The translations under genes and the position numbers were made by a program. A DNA stretch of 64,000 bases from Streptomyces sp. NBC_00287 (GTDB taxonomy: Bacteria > Actinomycetota > Actinomycetes > Streptomycetales > Streptomycetaceae). Of this stretch, positions 35,664-42,947 are shown piece after piece. The notes beneath the pieces were generated by a model. The model searched no databases and was not told the origin of the DNA. It saw only the letters and a program-made list of their open reading frames with translations. The stretch spans positions 4,650,001 to 4,714,000 of the forward strand of contig NZ_CP108053.1 of the NCBI RefSeq assembly GCF_036173105.1, written 5' to 3'. Each line of letters starts with the position of its first letter. The stretch's first letter is position 1.

Positions 35664-36014
35664 GTTGTTCCTCCAGAACGTGAAGTACGTGAAGCACGAA
35701 GTACGTGAAGTACGGGTTCCGCCAAGGCAGTTGGCCGACCGCCCCGGTCTTGTTGCTCGACGTCGCGAATCCAGAGTTGCCCACCGAATCCCCGGCGAAC
35801 CACCTCGGAAGCCGTGATTCGCCCTCAAGCGTGACGACAAGTCGATAAACCCCTTTGCGTCACTTGAGCCCCCAGTTCAGGGCAGTAGGGACGACTCCGC
35901 CCAAGTGCCGCAAGAGGTGAAGCGTTCCGGCACGTTTCCGGCCAATCCGCCCCGCCCGGCGAGTCGTGCCGGGACCCTCTTCCCTTTTTCGAACACACGT
36001 ACGAACATGGATGC
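35664..36014 (-). promoter_or_regulatory. nepA leader with tandem repeats; shared intergenic region
   Basis: This 351-bp gap between divergent genes has no coding region that I can support. Next to nepA, at 35678-35711, are four head-to-tail units of ACGTGAAGT (the third shortened to ACGAAGT), which in the nepA transcript would be part of the leader. Further out, CTCAAGCGTGACG (35824) faces GCGTCACTTGAG (35862-35873), an imperfect inverted repeat. On the nepA strand GTTC-N14-GGGCAA (within 35775-35798) weakly resembles a SigB-family promoter. Confidence 0.5.
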
Positions 36015-36878
36015 ATGGCCACCACCGACCGGCAGGCCACGACGCTGGCCCTCGCACACGCCCTGTCAGCCGCCGAACGCGGACTGGCCGTCATCCCCCT
36101 GTCCCGGACGAAACTCCCGGCCCTGCGCTCCCCCCACCGCGACGACCCCCACTCCTGCCACGGCGAATGCGGCCGCTTCGGCCATGGCGTCTACGACGCC
36201 TCCACGGACCCCGGGCGCATCCGTGAACTGTTCGCCGCCGCACCCTGGGCGACCGGCTACGGCATCGCCTGCGGCCTCCCGCCCCACCATCTGATCGGCA
36301 TCGACCTCGACACGAAGTCGGGTACGGACTCCTCCGCCGCCCTGCGCGAACTGGCCCTGCGCCACCTGTTCACCATCCCCGACACGGTGGTCGTCCTGAC
36401 CCCGAGCGGCGGGCGCCACCTCTGGCTCAGCGGCCCCCCGGACGTCGTCGTCCCCAACTCGGCCGGCCGCCTGGCGCCCGGCATCGACATCCGGGGCGCA
36501 GGCGGCTACCTGGTCGGCCCCGGCTCCCGTACGGAACACGGCGTCTACGGCACCGCTCCGGGCACCGCGCACCTCGCCCCCGCGGCCTGCCCACCCGCCC
36601 TCCTCCGCCTCCTGCTCCCCCCGCCCCGCGCGCCGCACAGCCCGGTGCCTGCGTCGGCGGGCGACCACGGCCGGGGGCTGGTCCAGTTCGTCCTCGCCGC
36701 GCACGAGGGCCAGCGCAACACCCGGCTGTTCTGGGCCGCTTGCCGGGCCTACGAGGACGGGATCGGGCCCGCGCTGGTCGATCCCCTGGTCGAGGCGGCG
36801 CTCGACACGGGGCTGAACGAGCGGGAGGCGCGGGCAACGATCGCTTCGGCGGCGCGGATGACGGGGCACAGGCCATGA
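36015..36878 (+). CDS. Bifunctional DNA primase/polymerase N-terminal (Prim-Pol) domain protein
   Basis: A 287-residue protein with the archaeo-eukaryotic primase fold. Landmarks are LAVIPLSRTKLPAL, GIACGLPPHHLIGIDLDTKSG with the metal-binding DLD, GGRHLWLSGPPDVVVPNSAGRLAPGIDIRGAGGYLVGPGS with the catalytic His, and a C-terminal helical segment (EGQRNTRLFWAACRAYEDGI). Such domains are usual in plasmid and ICE replication proteins fused to helicases. Here it is alone with no helicase, and homologues at this chromosomal spot are common in streptomycetes as I recall, so it may be a domesticated gene. Confidence 0.83.
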   Translation: MATTDRQATTLALAHALSAAERGLAVIPLSRTKLPALRSPHRDDPHSCHGECGRFGHGVYDASTDPGRIRELFAAAPWATGYGIACGLPPHHLIGIDLDTKSGTDSSAALRELALRHLFTIPDTVVVLTPSGGRHLWLSGPPDVVVPNSAGRLAPGIDIRGAGGYLVGPGSRTEHGVYGTAPGTAHLAPAACPPALLRLLLPPPRAPHSPVPASAGDHGRGLVQFVLAAHEGQRNTRLFWAACRAYEDGIGPALVDPLVEAALDTGLNEREARATIASAARMTGHRP

Positions 36879-36923
36879 AAAATCGGTTCAGGGCCCGTAG
36901 CTGGGCGCCCTAGGGTGCCGACC

Positions 36924-37343
36924 ATGCCCCTGACCCGCATCACCCTCGCCTCCGGCCGCTCGATCGACCTCACGAAGCTGCAGCTGTCCTCGACCTACAG
37001 CGGAATGCTGGAGGGCTACCCGTGCAAGCTGGTGAACGAGATGCAGATCAGGGGCATGCTGTACGACGCCGAACTCGCCTTCCCGGGGACGCCCGTCCAC
37101 CTGATCCCGCCCGTGCTGGAGTACCCGGACGCGAGCGGCGGCGCATTCGGCCCGGTGGAGGTGTTGCCGCCGGTGTCCTGCGTGGGCCTGTTCCACTCCA
37201 CGGCCCTGTCCGAGGACACGGTCCTGTACCGCTCCCACGTCGCCGTGGCCTGGTTCCAGCAGACCCCGACGGCACCGTCGGCCGACGAGGCGGAGCTGCG
37301 CGATCTGGCGTGGGAGGAACTGGCGCGGGACTACGAGCTCTAG
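36924..37343 (+). CDS. Conserved hypothetical protein next to the island
   Basis: A 139-residue cytosolic protein without recognised domain (RITLASGRSIDLTKLQLSSTYSGMLEGYPCKLVNEMQIRGMLYDAELAFPGTPVHLIPPVLEYPD..). Predicted alpha/beta, no membrane or signal segments. The ATG at 36924 is preferred over a GTG at 36915. Its stop codon is the last clearly chromosomal position before the truncated replication gene of the accessory island, which abuts it within a few bases. Confidence 0.75.
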   Translation: MPLTRITLASGRSIDLTKLQLSSTYSGMLEGYPCKLVNEMQIRGMLYDAELAFPGTPVHLIPPVLEYPDASGGAFGPVEVLPPVSCVGLFHSTALSEDTVLYRSHVAVAWFQQTPTAPSADEAELRDLAWEELARDYEL

Positions 37344-37349
37344 AAACGG

Positions 37350-37545
37350 ACGAGGGCGCGGTCAGCGTGGCGAAGACGCGCGGGTGATCGCGGACGCTGG
37401 CGGGGATGTCGCGGCGGTCGTCACCGGCCAGGCCCGCACGGATGAGGTGATACGTGTCGCCCGCGTAGGTCCAGGCGCAGGCCGGGCAGCGCGAGGCGCG
37501 GCGGTTTCCGCAGGCGACGCGGAGGCGGCCGCCGGGTTCATCGGC
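37350..37545 (-). pseudogene. Stump of a RepSA-type replication initiator gene
   Basis: On the minus strand a 65-codon open stretch encodes GGRLRVACGNRRASRCPACAWTYAGDTYHLIRAGLAGDD followed by SVRDHPRVFATLTAPS. I recognise this as the internal Cys-rich segment of replication initiators from pSAM2-like integrative elements (C-G-N-R-R-x6-C-P-x-C, then Y-x-x-D-T-Y-x-L-I-R-A-G). Both ends are missing: upstream it is joined out of frame to the DUF2637 gene, and downstream it stops at the chromosomal gene. It is therefore a remnant with two deletions. Confidence 0.75.
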
Positions 37546-38119
37546 GGTGGGTGTCGGTGTCGATCCGGGCGCCGGTGCGGGCGTGGTGGTCGGCTGCGAC
37601 CTTGCGGGCGTGGTCGACCAGCGCGGCCGGGACGGGCATGGCCGGGGAAGGTGCGGTAGTGGGCAGGGCCGGGCTTTCCTCGGCCACCGGGACCGCGGCG
37701 GGTTGGGGCACCGGGTCCGGCTCAGTAGCGGTCGGTTCCGGCTCAACCTCCGGCATGAGGGCCGACGAGTGAGCGAGGAGGGTGCCGCCCATGAACGCCA
37801 GGGCGGGCCACGCTGCGACGAGGATGCGCAGCCAGTCCGGGACGTCGTTCAGGTCGAGCAGTCCGGCGGTGGCGACGTTGGCGCCGAGCGAGGCGACCAG
37901 GGCGATGAGGAACCAGCACCAGGCCAGCCCGGACGGGCCATCGATGCGCAGCCGTCGCCAGGCGGCGACCAGGAGCAGGTCCACCGAGACCGGATAGGCC
38001 CAGGCCTTCCAGCCGTCCTGTCCAGCGGCGGCGAGGTCGTGCAGGTGGGCGAAGGACAGCGCCCCGGCAATGACGGCCTGAACGAGCACGGCGTCCACAC
38101 GGAGGGCGGGGCGGGCCAT
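37538..38119 (-). pseudogene. DUF2637 (plasmid/ICE transfer-associated) protein, C-terminally truncated
   Basis: A 193-residue open frame with RBS AGGAG. The first 120 residues contain four hydrophobic segments and the DUF2637 signature (DAVLVQAVIAGALSFAHLHDLAAAGQDGWKAWAYPVSVDLLLVAAWRRLR). A Pro/Ala linker and ARKVAADHHARTGARIDTDT follow. That last stretch normally continues into a helix-turn-helix end, but here it runs into HRR and a stop at the junction with the Rep stump. DUF2637 proteins accompany the TraB/FtsK transfer genes of actinomycete elements. Probably non-functional or truncated in function. Confidence 0.75.
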
Positions 38120-38250
38120 GACAGCTCCTTCCTGTGATCAGGCATGGCGGGGGTAGGGTTGCCTTGACTCGGTCGTTGCAACTCCAGTCCAAAGCCGCTC
38201 CGTTGACCGCGCGGTCGAGATCACGCGCGTGCCACGACCGTGCCAGAACG

Positions 38251-38336
38251 GGCGGGAGCAGCGGGGAATAGCGGGGAGGGACGGGAGCGGGAACAAGAAC
38301 GGCCCCTGACCAAACTTGCTGGTCAAGGGCCGATTC
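38251..38336. repeat. 10-bp phased repeats and hairpin at the tRNA-Tyr scar
   Basis: Four contiguous 10-bp units, GGCGGGAGCA, GCGGGGAATA, GCGGGGAGGG and ACGGGAGCGG (38251-38290), followed by an imperfect hairpin around AACGGCCCCTGACC (about 38298-38336). The same layout recurs beside tRNA-Ser at 45551-45644. I read the units as arm-type recombinase binding sites. Confidence 0.65.
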
Positions 38337-38345
38337 TCATCAGCG

Positions 38346-38399
38346 TGGCGGCGCCAGGATTCGAACCTGGGAAGGCTGAGTCGGCAGATTTACAGTCTG
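38346..38399 (-). other. tRNA-Tyr 3' fragment (attachment-site scar)
   Basis: The 3' 54 nt of a tRNA-Tyr: anticodon arm with loop CTGTAAA (anticodon GTA), long variable arm, T-arm CCAGG-TTCGAAT-CCTGG, acceptor CGCCGCC and discriminator A. The 5' half is absent; beyond the anticodon stem the sequence is unrelated. Fragments of this kind are the identity segments of tyrosine-recombinase elements that insert in tRNA genes. Confidence 0.85.
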
Positions 38400-38407
38400 G
38401 TCTCCCC

Positions 38408-38941
38408 TCATTTGGTGCTGATGTTGCCGCCAAGTGCCTCGCGCGCCATGTCCGTTGCGGCTGTGACGGCGCGCTTTCGCCGATCCACAACCTCGGCCTT
38501 CGCAACGTCTGACTTCTCACCCCGACGTACCGCACGGATAGTCCTCAACTCGTCATAGAGTGCAACCCGCAGTTCCCACGCGCGCTCTGAGACTTCCACC
38601 GGACCTTCGACCGACACCACGTTGATCAGTGGGACGAGGTTGTTGGCCTCGCCCCAAGCTGCATCGAACAGGTGCTCGAAATCATCATCTCTGAGATGCG
38701 GGGCATGAGCTTTGGTGATCGTGTCCACGACGCTATCCGCCCGGTCCAGAAACGCCACATAAGCATCACGACGCGATTGGCGAAGCGCTTCAACTCTGCG
38801 CTCGGTACGTTCCTCGCGGGCGAGTGTGAGTTGTTGCTCATTCTGCAGGCGGGCGCTTCGCAAGCTGAGGAACGCGGTCAGTCCCGATCCGCCGAACGCT
38901 GCCGCGGCGGTGACAACCGCGACGGCCACAGTCTGATTCAT
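38408..38941 (-). CDS. Membrane-anchored coiled-coil hypothetical protein (island cargo)
   Basis: A 177-residue protein. It has an N-terminal membrane segment (VAVAVVTAAAAFGGSGLTAFLSL), then a charged helix (QLTLAREERTERRVEALRQSRRDAYVAFLDRADSVVDTITKA) and further helices to the end. Small single-TM helical proteins of this type are common as cargo on actinomycete elements; function unknown. The stop lies 8 bp from the tRNA-Tyr fragment. AT content is higher than in the surrounding core genes. Confidence 0.75.
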   Translation of the reverse strand: MNQTVAVAVVTAAAAFGGSGLTAFLSLRSARLQNEQQLTLAREERTERRVEALRQSRRDAYVAFLDRADSVVDTITKAHAPHLRDDDFEHLFDAAWGEANNLVPLINVVSVEGPVEVSERAWELRVALYDELRTIRAVRRGEKSDVAKAEVVDRRKRAVTAATDMAREALGGNISTK

Positions 38942-38990
38942 GCCAAGAGTCCTCCACTGTTAGACATTGCATGCTGCCTCACACATGTGC

Positions 38991-39175
38991 CGTACAGCAG
39001 CGAAGTACAGCAACCACCACGATCGCAGTCGACCGTCACCGGCCCCAGGCGATAGCCTGACCAGCCCCGCAAACCTCAGCGACCGCTCCGCCTGTAGTTC
39101 GCATCGAGGGGGCGCAGTGAGTGTCTAACTGCGTGACAACGACGGCGGACAACGGCGAACAAGCGCGGACGCCAA
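38991..39175. repeat. Two sets of short direct repeats before the tRNA-Pro core
   Basis: Set 1: GTACAGCA at 38992 and 39005 (the second continuing as ACC), a type that recurs at 42373. Set 2: GGCGGACAAC (39144), GGCGAACAAG (39154) and CGCGGACGCC (39164), 10-bp phased. Set 1 has no tRNA fragment that I can recognise beside it; set 2 precedes the tRNA-Pro core by 60 bp. Confidence 0.55.
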
Positions 39176-39235
39176 CGAACCGTCCCAGCAGGTCAGCAGC
39201 GGACTAGCTCCTGGTCCGGATCTCGCCCAGGTTGC

Positions 39236-39255
39236 TTCGGGACGAAGAGGTCGTG
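39236..39255 (+). other. tRNA-Pro(CGG) core (attachment-site scar)
   Basis: Twenty bases equal the anticodon loop TTCGGGA, the 3' half of its stem CGAAG and the variable loop AGGTCGTG of tRNA-Pro(CGG) as I remember it; pSAM2-type elements insert in a tRNA-Pro. The match stops on both sides. The stop codon of the next cargo gene begins 2 bp later. Confidence 0.65.
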
Positions 39256-39257
39256 CG

Positions 39258-40016
39258 CTAAAGGCCGTCGCGCTCGATCAGCGAGCCGTCGGGCCCGAAC
39301 GTGTACACGCGTGGCGGTCCCATGGCTTCCACGGCCCTTCGCAGCTGCGCTTCCTGCTCAGCGGGATCAGGGCCGTGCGGGTCCCGCACCTGGAAGCCGT
39401 GCAGTCGGATGTTGTCTGCGTCGACGTCGTCCGGCTCGGGGCGGCCCTCCTGGATGAAGCCGCAGAGCGCTCGCAGTGCGTCTTCGCCCAGTTCCAAGGG
39501 GTGGAACGGCAGCGGGTACGGGTCTTCGTCCTCGTCCGGCCAGGGGATGACGTCGGCTGGGCGGTCTCCAGCCCAGTAGGGCAGCTCAAAGGGGAGCGGT
39601 TCGCCGATGTTCTCGATGATGCCGCTGTCCGGAGACAGGCTCAGGGAACGGACGAGACGCCCGTCCTCCCACACGGCGAATGCCAGCCAGTCGACGACGC
39701 TGTGCATGGCGTGCAGGACGAGCCGTCGGCCGGCGCTTGCCGCCACGAGGTGTTCGGGGAGCTGGGAGGGGGCGTCGATCATCACCCTCTGATCACCGAT
39801 GACGTCCACGCCAGGCCAGCTGGCCGCGTACGCCGTCCCCTTCGGGGGATACACGCTGTCCCAGAGCGTAGAGCCCTCGCACTCCTCGATCTCCCAGCCC
39901 GGGTAGAGCCGCCGCATCATCGTGGCCGTCCGATCTTGGTCCGCCGCCCCCACTCGTCGCAGCACCTCCGGCACGTCGCCGTCGGCGTATACCAGCAGTC
40001 CCGTCTTGGCTCCCAA
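39258..40016 (-). CDS. DUF6928-like protein (island cargo)
   Basis: A protein of about 252 residues. I place the start at the TTG of position 40016, which has an excellent GGGGAGGGG immediately upstream and gives the N-terminus MGAKTGLLVYADGDVPEVLRRVG expected for a family I recall as DUF6928. The product is cytosolic, with DWLAFAVWEDGRLVRSLSLSPDSGIIENIGEPLPFELPYWAGDRP and an acidic stretch WPDEDEDPYPLPFHPLELGEDALRALCGF. These resemble the sequences of small immunity-like or SMI-type proteins, but I cannot assign a role. It lies between the tRNA-Pro and tRNA-Gly scars. Confidence 0.75.
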   Translation of the reverse strand: MGAKTGLLVYADGDVPEVLRRVGAADQDRTATMMRRLYPGWEIEECEGSTLWDSVYPPKGTAYAASWPGVDVIGDQRVMIDAPSQLPEHLVAASAGRRLVLHAMHSVVDWLAFAVWEDGRLVRSLSLSPDSGIIENIGEPLPFELPYWAGDRPADVIPWPDEDEDPYPLPFHPLELGEDALRALCGFIQEGRPEPDDVDADNIRLHGFQVRDPHGPDPAEQEAQLRRAVEAMGPPRVYTFGPDGSLIERDGL

Positions 40017-40182
40017 AGCCCCTCCCCAAAGCGTTGCCCTTGATGGCGGACGCACCATAGCGGCACGCACTGACAACGAAGGCGACTCATTTCGCCTGCC
40101 CAGCTGGGCCGTCTCTGGGCCGTCCGAGGGCGCCCGAGGCGGATGGGGTGTTGCTTACCACGAGAGGGCACAACAAGGCCCC

Positions 40183-40503
40183 TCAAACTGAGGGCACGTT
40201 CATTCCCACTAGGACGGCAATCAAGGTGGCAATACCCACGCTGAGGACGAGCCTCCCCGTCCTGAGCGGACGGCATCGTGCCCTACCGTCGACGAACTGA
40301 ACGCCCCATGATCCCAGCGGTATGGCCACTCCGCCGATCACGATCAGACTGATCCTGGATCCGGCGATCCCGAGCGCCAGAAAGAGCGCACCGAGCAACT
40401 GAACAACGACCGCAGCAAGAGTGAGGCCGAGGATGATCCCCGCGCGCCGTTCCGCCGCCTCCATCTCGGGTGTGACGATCTTGACTCGGACGTAACGAGG
40501 CAT
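40183..40503 (-). CDS. Small membrane protein with three TM segments (island cargo)
   Basis: A 106-residue protein. A short polar start (MPRYVRVKIVTPEMEAAERRA) is followed by three hydrophobic segments (GIILGLTLAAVVVQLLGALFLALGI, SLIVIGGVAIPLGSWGVQFV, LVLSVGIATLIAVLVGMNVP). ATG at 40503 with GGGAGAG upstream. Function unknown. It lies on the same strand as the DUF6928-like gene, 166 bp upstream of it. Confidence 0.68.
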   Translation of the reverse strand: MPRYVRVKIVTPEMEAAERRAGIILGLTLAAVVVQLLGALFLALGIAGSRISLIVIGGVAIPLGSWGVQFVDGRARCRPLRTGRLVLSVGIATLIAVLVGMNVPSV

Positions 40504-40867
40504 GGCTCTCCCAGACGTCATGTATGGGCAACTGATCGCTCAGGGAGCCTAGCGAACCATGCGAAAACCGTTGCGCTCAGTGGCTGTTGAGGGACAACTC
40601 GGCACGTCACATAGCGGATGTTCGACCCTTCAGAGCGGTTCCCACCCGAGCCGATCCGTCGTCTCACATGTCAGGTCGCTCATTTCTCGCCGCGCATAGT
40701 GTGGAACCAGACGTTGGCCTCCCACACACCATCGCACTCGGGACAGGTCCTGAGTTCCGTTGTACCGTCGGGCGCTGAGCTTGCTGGGTGGGGACGTGAC
40801 CGCACGCAAGCAGCCACGGCAAGTCGTCATGATCGGCTCAGGCCGCACCACAAGCACACCAGATCGA
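40504..40867. other. Gap without a supported gene
   Basis: Frames here run across what looks like patchwork non-coding DNA, with no ribosome site and no codon bias. The 693-bp gap up to 41196 otherwise holds only the phased repeats and tRNA-Gly fragment listed separately, and the promoter of the 41197 gene. Confidence 0.6.
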
Positions 40868-40897
40868 GCGGGGAACAGCAGGGAATCACGGCGAAGC
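40868..40897. repeat. 10-bp phased repeats before the tRNA-Gly scar
   Basis: Units GCGGGGAACA, GCAGGGAATC and ACGGCGAAGC, contiguous and 10 bp each. They are close to the units at the Tyr (38251) and Ser (45551) junctions. Confidence 0.62.
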
Positions 40898-40970
40898 AGG
40901 CGCCGCCGACGATTCCGAAGTCCGGCCGTTTGCCCAGGTCAGCGCCCAACCCGGCCGCAAAATGCTCGCA

Positions 40971-41013
40971 GCTTCCCAAGCCCAAAGCGCGAGTTCGAGT
41001 CTCGTCCCCGCTC
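40971..41013 (+). other. tRNA-Gly(CCC) 3' fragment (attachment-site scar)
   Basis: The sequence reads anticodon loop TTCCCAA (anticodon CCC), variable region, T-arm GCGAG-TTCGAGT-CTCGT and acceptor 3' strand CCCCGCT plus C. The 5' half of the tRNA is absent. Phased repeats lie 74 bp upstream. Assignment by resemblance to tRNA-Gly(CCC) from memory. Confidence 0.65.
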
Positions 41014-41196
41014 TCAACACGACTCCCGGGGGCCATGGACTCGGGGTTCCGCACCGGCTGGAGGGTGCCGACCATCAGCGACTTGGACTCTCAGGTTCTC
41101 CTCAGAGAATTGATCATCTTGTTGTCGCGTGCATGCCCTGCACATAGTGTCCAAGTGCTTGATCGCCACGGGGGCGGTCCACCGGAAAGGTGTCAC

Positions 41197-41835
41197 ATGG
41201 GCATCGGTACACGGCACGCTTCGACCGGCGCTGCCACTGCCGCACTGCTTCTCTGCTTCGGGACTGCGGGCACTGCTGCCGCAGAGGAAGTGCCGGCTGA
41301 CGACTTGGTTGTGTCTGCCGATGAGACGACAGACATCAACGACAGACAGGGCTGGGAGGACGAGACCGACCAGCCGATTGACGAGCGGGAGACGCGTCGG
41401 TGTACCGGTCCAGATACCTGGTACGAGTTCTCGTCGAAGAAGGCGTATCACGTGCCTTCGTGGTGGAACGGCACCAAGTACAAGGACGGGCCGGGCGGAA
41501 CCATGTCGGTGTCCGTGACCAAGAGCGGCACTATTGCTCTGGAAATTTCGGGTAGCGGCGAGTGGTCGGCCGGGGTGCTCCTCGCGAAGGCCAAGACAAC
41601 GATCTCCGCCAAGATCACCGCCACCGTAGCTGTCACTACAGGTCACACCTATACCCACGAAATCAGCAGGAACAAGTACGGTCACCTGCAGTACGGTTCC
41701 TGGGGCTACAAGGCGAGCTGGAAGAGATACAAATCTGTGGGCAATGGCTGCGGCGCTCCCCGCCTGATCGGCAGCGGCACGATGACGGCGCCCACCAAGG
41801 AAACCGGCTGGAAGTATTGGGAAACCAACTCATGA
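41197..41835 (+). CDS. Secreted hypothetical protein (island cargo)
   Basis: A 212-residue protein with a signal peptide (cleavage in AGTAAAEE, about residue 29). The mature part has Ser/Thr/Lys-rich beta-strand patterns (TMSVSVTKSGTIALEISGSGEWSAGVLLAKAKTTISAKITATVAVTTGHTYTHEIS..). It ends with an aromatic basic segment GHLQYGSWGYKASWKRYKSVGNGCG. Two Cys could form a disulfide. No family recognised; the pattern resembles secreted pore- or wall-associated beta proteins. Its stop overlaps the start of a lipoprotein gene by 4 bp. Confidence 0.75.
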   Translation: MGIGTRHASTGAATAALLLCFGTAGTAAAEEVPADDLVVSADETTDINDRQGWEDETDQPIDERETRRCTGPDTWYEFSSKKAYHVPSWWNGTKYKDGPGGTMSVSVTKSGTIALEISGSGEWSAGVLLAKAKTTISAKITATVAVTTGHTYTHEISRNKYGHLQYGSWGYKASWKRYKSVGNGCGAPRLIGSGTMTAPTKETGWKYWETNS

Positions 41836-42326
41836 TCCATTCGCTCCCGAGAGCGTCTCGGGTCGCCGGATACGCTGTGGTGATGTCGGCGTTCCTGCTC
41901 ACGTCGTGCACGACATCCGACAGCGGTGAGGACGCCGCTGCCCCCCGGTCAACGTCGCCTGCACCAAGCACGACTCGAACGGCGACCGAGCCATCGGAAA
42001 AGGATCTCACCGAGCGGGCCCAAGCGGCCATTGCCGCAGTCCACAGCGGGACGTTGGTCGAAGCCGGCGTGGAGCGTGTGAGCGATGGCATCCACACCGA
42101 GCCCGGTCTGAGCAAGGGCAAGACCTACCGGCTCAACCTGGTCTGCGTCGGCAGCGGCAGCGCGCAACTGGAGTTCGTGCCCGCGAAGGCAGGTACAAAG
42201 GCATCAGTGCCTTGCGATGAATCAGTGGTGCAGCAGCGGATCACCGGGGACGGGCTTGCTCGGATCAATGTCGACGGCGCCAAAGGATCAACCGGCGTGA
42301 TCGCTTGGCAGATCGACGCCATCTGA
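41832..42326 (+). CDS. Putative lipoprotein coupled to the secreted protein (island cargo)
   Basis: A 164-residue protein. Basic N-terminus, hydrophobic core and lipobox AFLLTSC put the lipidated Cys near residue 26; then a Ser/Thr/Pro linker and a beta-rich domain (LNLVCVGSGSAQLEFVPAKAGTKASVPCDESVVQQRITGDGLARINVDGAKGSTGVIAWQIDAI). The domain contains one likely disulfide (VC..PC). ATG overlaps the preceding stop, so the two are made together. Role unknown. Confidence 0.75.
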   Translation: MIHSLPRASRVAGYAVVMSAFLLTSCTTSDSGEDAAAPRSTSPAPSTTRTATEPSEKDLTERAQAAIAAVHSGTLVEAGVERVSDGIHTEPGLSKGKTYRLNLVCVGSGSAQLEFVPAKAGTKASVPCDESVVQQRITGDGLARINVDGAKGSTGVIAWQIDAI

Positions 42327-42372
42327 TCCGGAGAGAGACTGTCCCGGCATCGCGGCTGACGCGCCCGTGCCG

Positions 42373-42391
42373 TACAGCAACCACAGCAACC
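42373..42391. repeat. Direct repeats before the tRNA-Arg core
   Basis: ACAGCAACC occurs twice in tandem (42374 and 42383) after GCCGT. The same GTACAGCAACC type occurs at 39005. They lie within a 330-bp gap (42327-42656) that holds no supported gene. Confidence 0.55.
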
Positions 42392-42464
42392 GCCCATGAC
42401 CCACATCGGCTCTCTGGGGCCGAACGATGGCCTCTATGACCCTCGTTGACCGATCTCTGTAAAG

Positions 42465-42478
42465 CTACGGATCAGAAG
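42465..42478 (+). other. tRNA-Arg core (attachment-site scar)
   Basis: CTACGGATCAGAAG is identical to 14 nt of the anticodon arm and variable loop of the tRNA-Arg(ACG) in this window (24853-24925); after one missing G the match goes on for TTG. Direct repeats of the arm type lie about 75 bp upstream. Shorter than the other scars and therefore less certain. Confidence 0.55.
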
Positions 42479-42601
42479 TTGGGTGCCCAGGGCTCGATCA
42501 GGCGAACAGCGCTCCCGACGTGCCGTCCCCATGGCCTACTGCAAGCAATGGGCCGTACAAGGACATCCGCGGGCGCTCGGCGACGAGCGATGACACCAAG
42601 A

Positions 42602-42643
42602 AGCGGGGTATCTCAGAAGAATCTTCTTCTGAGATACCCCGCT
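42602..42643 (-). terminator. Very long hairpin after the GntR operon
   Basis: Perfect 20-bp stem (42602-42621 with 42624-42643) with a 2-base loop, 14 bp beyond the stop of the last gene of the leftward operon. Confidence 0.8.
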
Positions 42644-42656
42644 CTCCGGGATGGCG

Positions 42657-42947
42657 CTACTCAAACGGTGCCAGGCGGTGACCGCGGCTGATTGCCACGC
42701 GGAGCGTGTCCCTCAGTGCTCCGGCCAGGTCATTCGCCAGGAGTCGCAGGTCGTTCGGGTCCGTATCGGTGTCGCCGAGCATGGCTAACGCCTGGTCCAA
42801 AAGTTCGGCCGCCATGCCGAGTTGGACCGATTCGACGTTGTCGGCCAAGCGGGACATATGGCCGTCGCTGTCATCGGTGCTGAGAAGGCAGGGCTTGCCG
42901 TCGGGTCCCGTCCACGGGAGGAGCCGCAGTTCGCTCGACATCGTCAT
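42657..42947 (-). CDS. Small hypothetical protein downstream of GntR (island)
   Basis: A 96-residue mostly helical protein (VESVQLGMAAELLDQALAMLGDTDTDPNDLRLLANDLAGALRDTLRVAISRGHRLAPFE), acidic in the middle. No known domain. Its ATG overlaps the stop of the GntR gene by 4 bp, so it is co-translated with it; a small partner of the regulator or a plasmid-type accessory protein is possible. Confidence 0.7.
   Translation of the reverse strand: MTMSSELRLLPWTGPDGKPCLLSTDDSDGHMSRLADNVESVQLGMAAELLDQALAMLGDTDTDPNDLRLLANDLAGALRDTLRVAISRGHRLAPFE

Noticed and set aside
36015..36878. Prim-Pol gene as part of the integrative element
   Set aside because: A chromosomal-type gene lies between it and the first element stump, and its composition matches the core; kept as probably domesticated.
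38316..38558. Short open frames crossing the tRNA-Tyr fragment
   Set aside because: They translate tRNA sequence and have no ribosome site.
40618..41196. N-terminal extension of the secreted protein frame upstream to 40618
   Set aside because: It runs through the phased repeats and tRNA-Gly fragment; the ATG at 41197 has a good ribosome site and starts a signal peptide.
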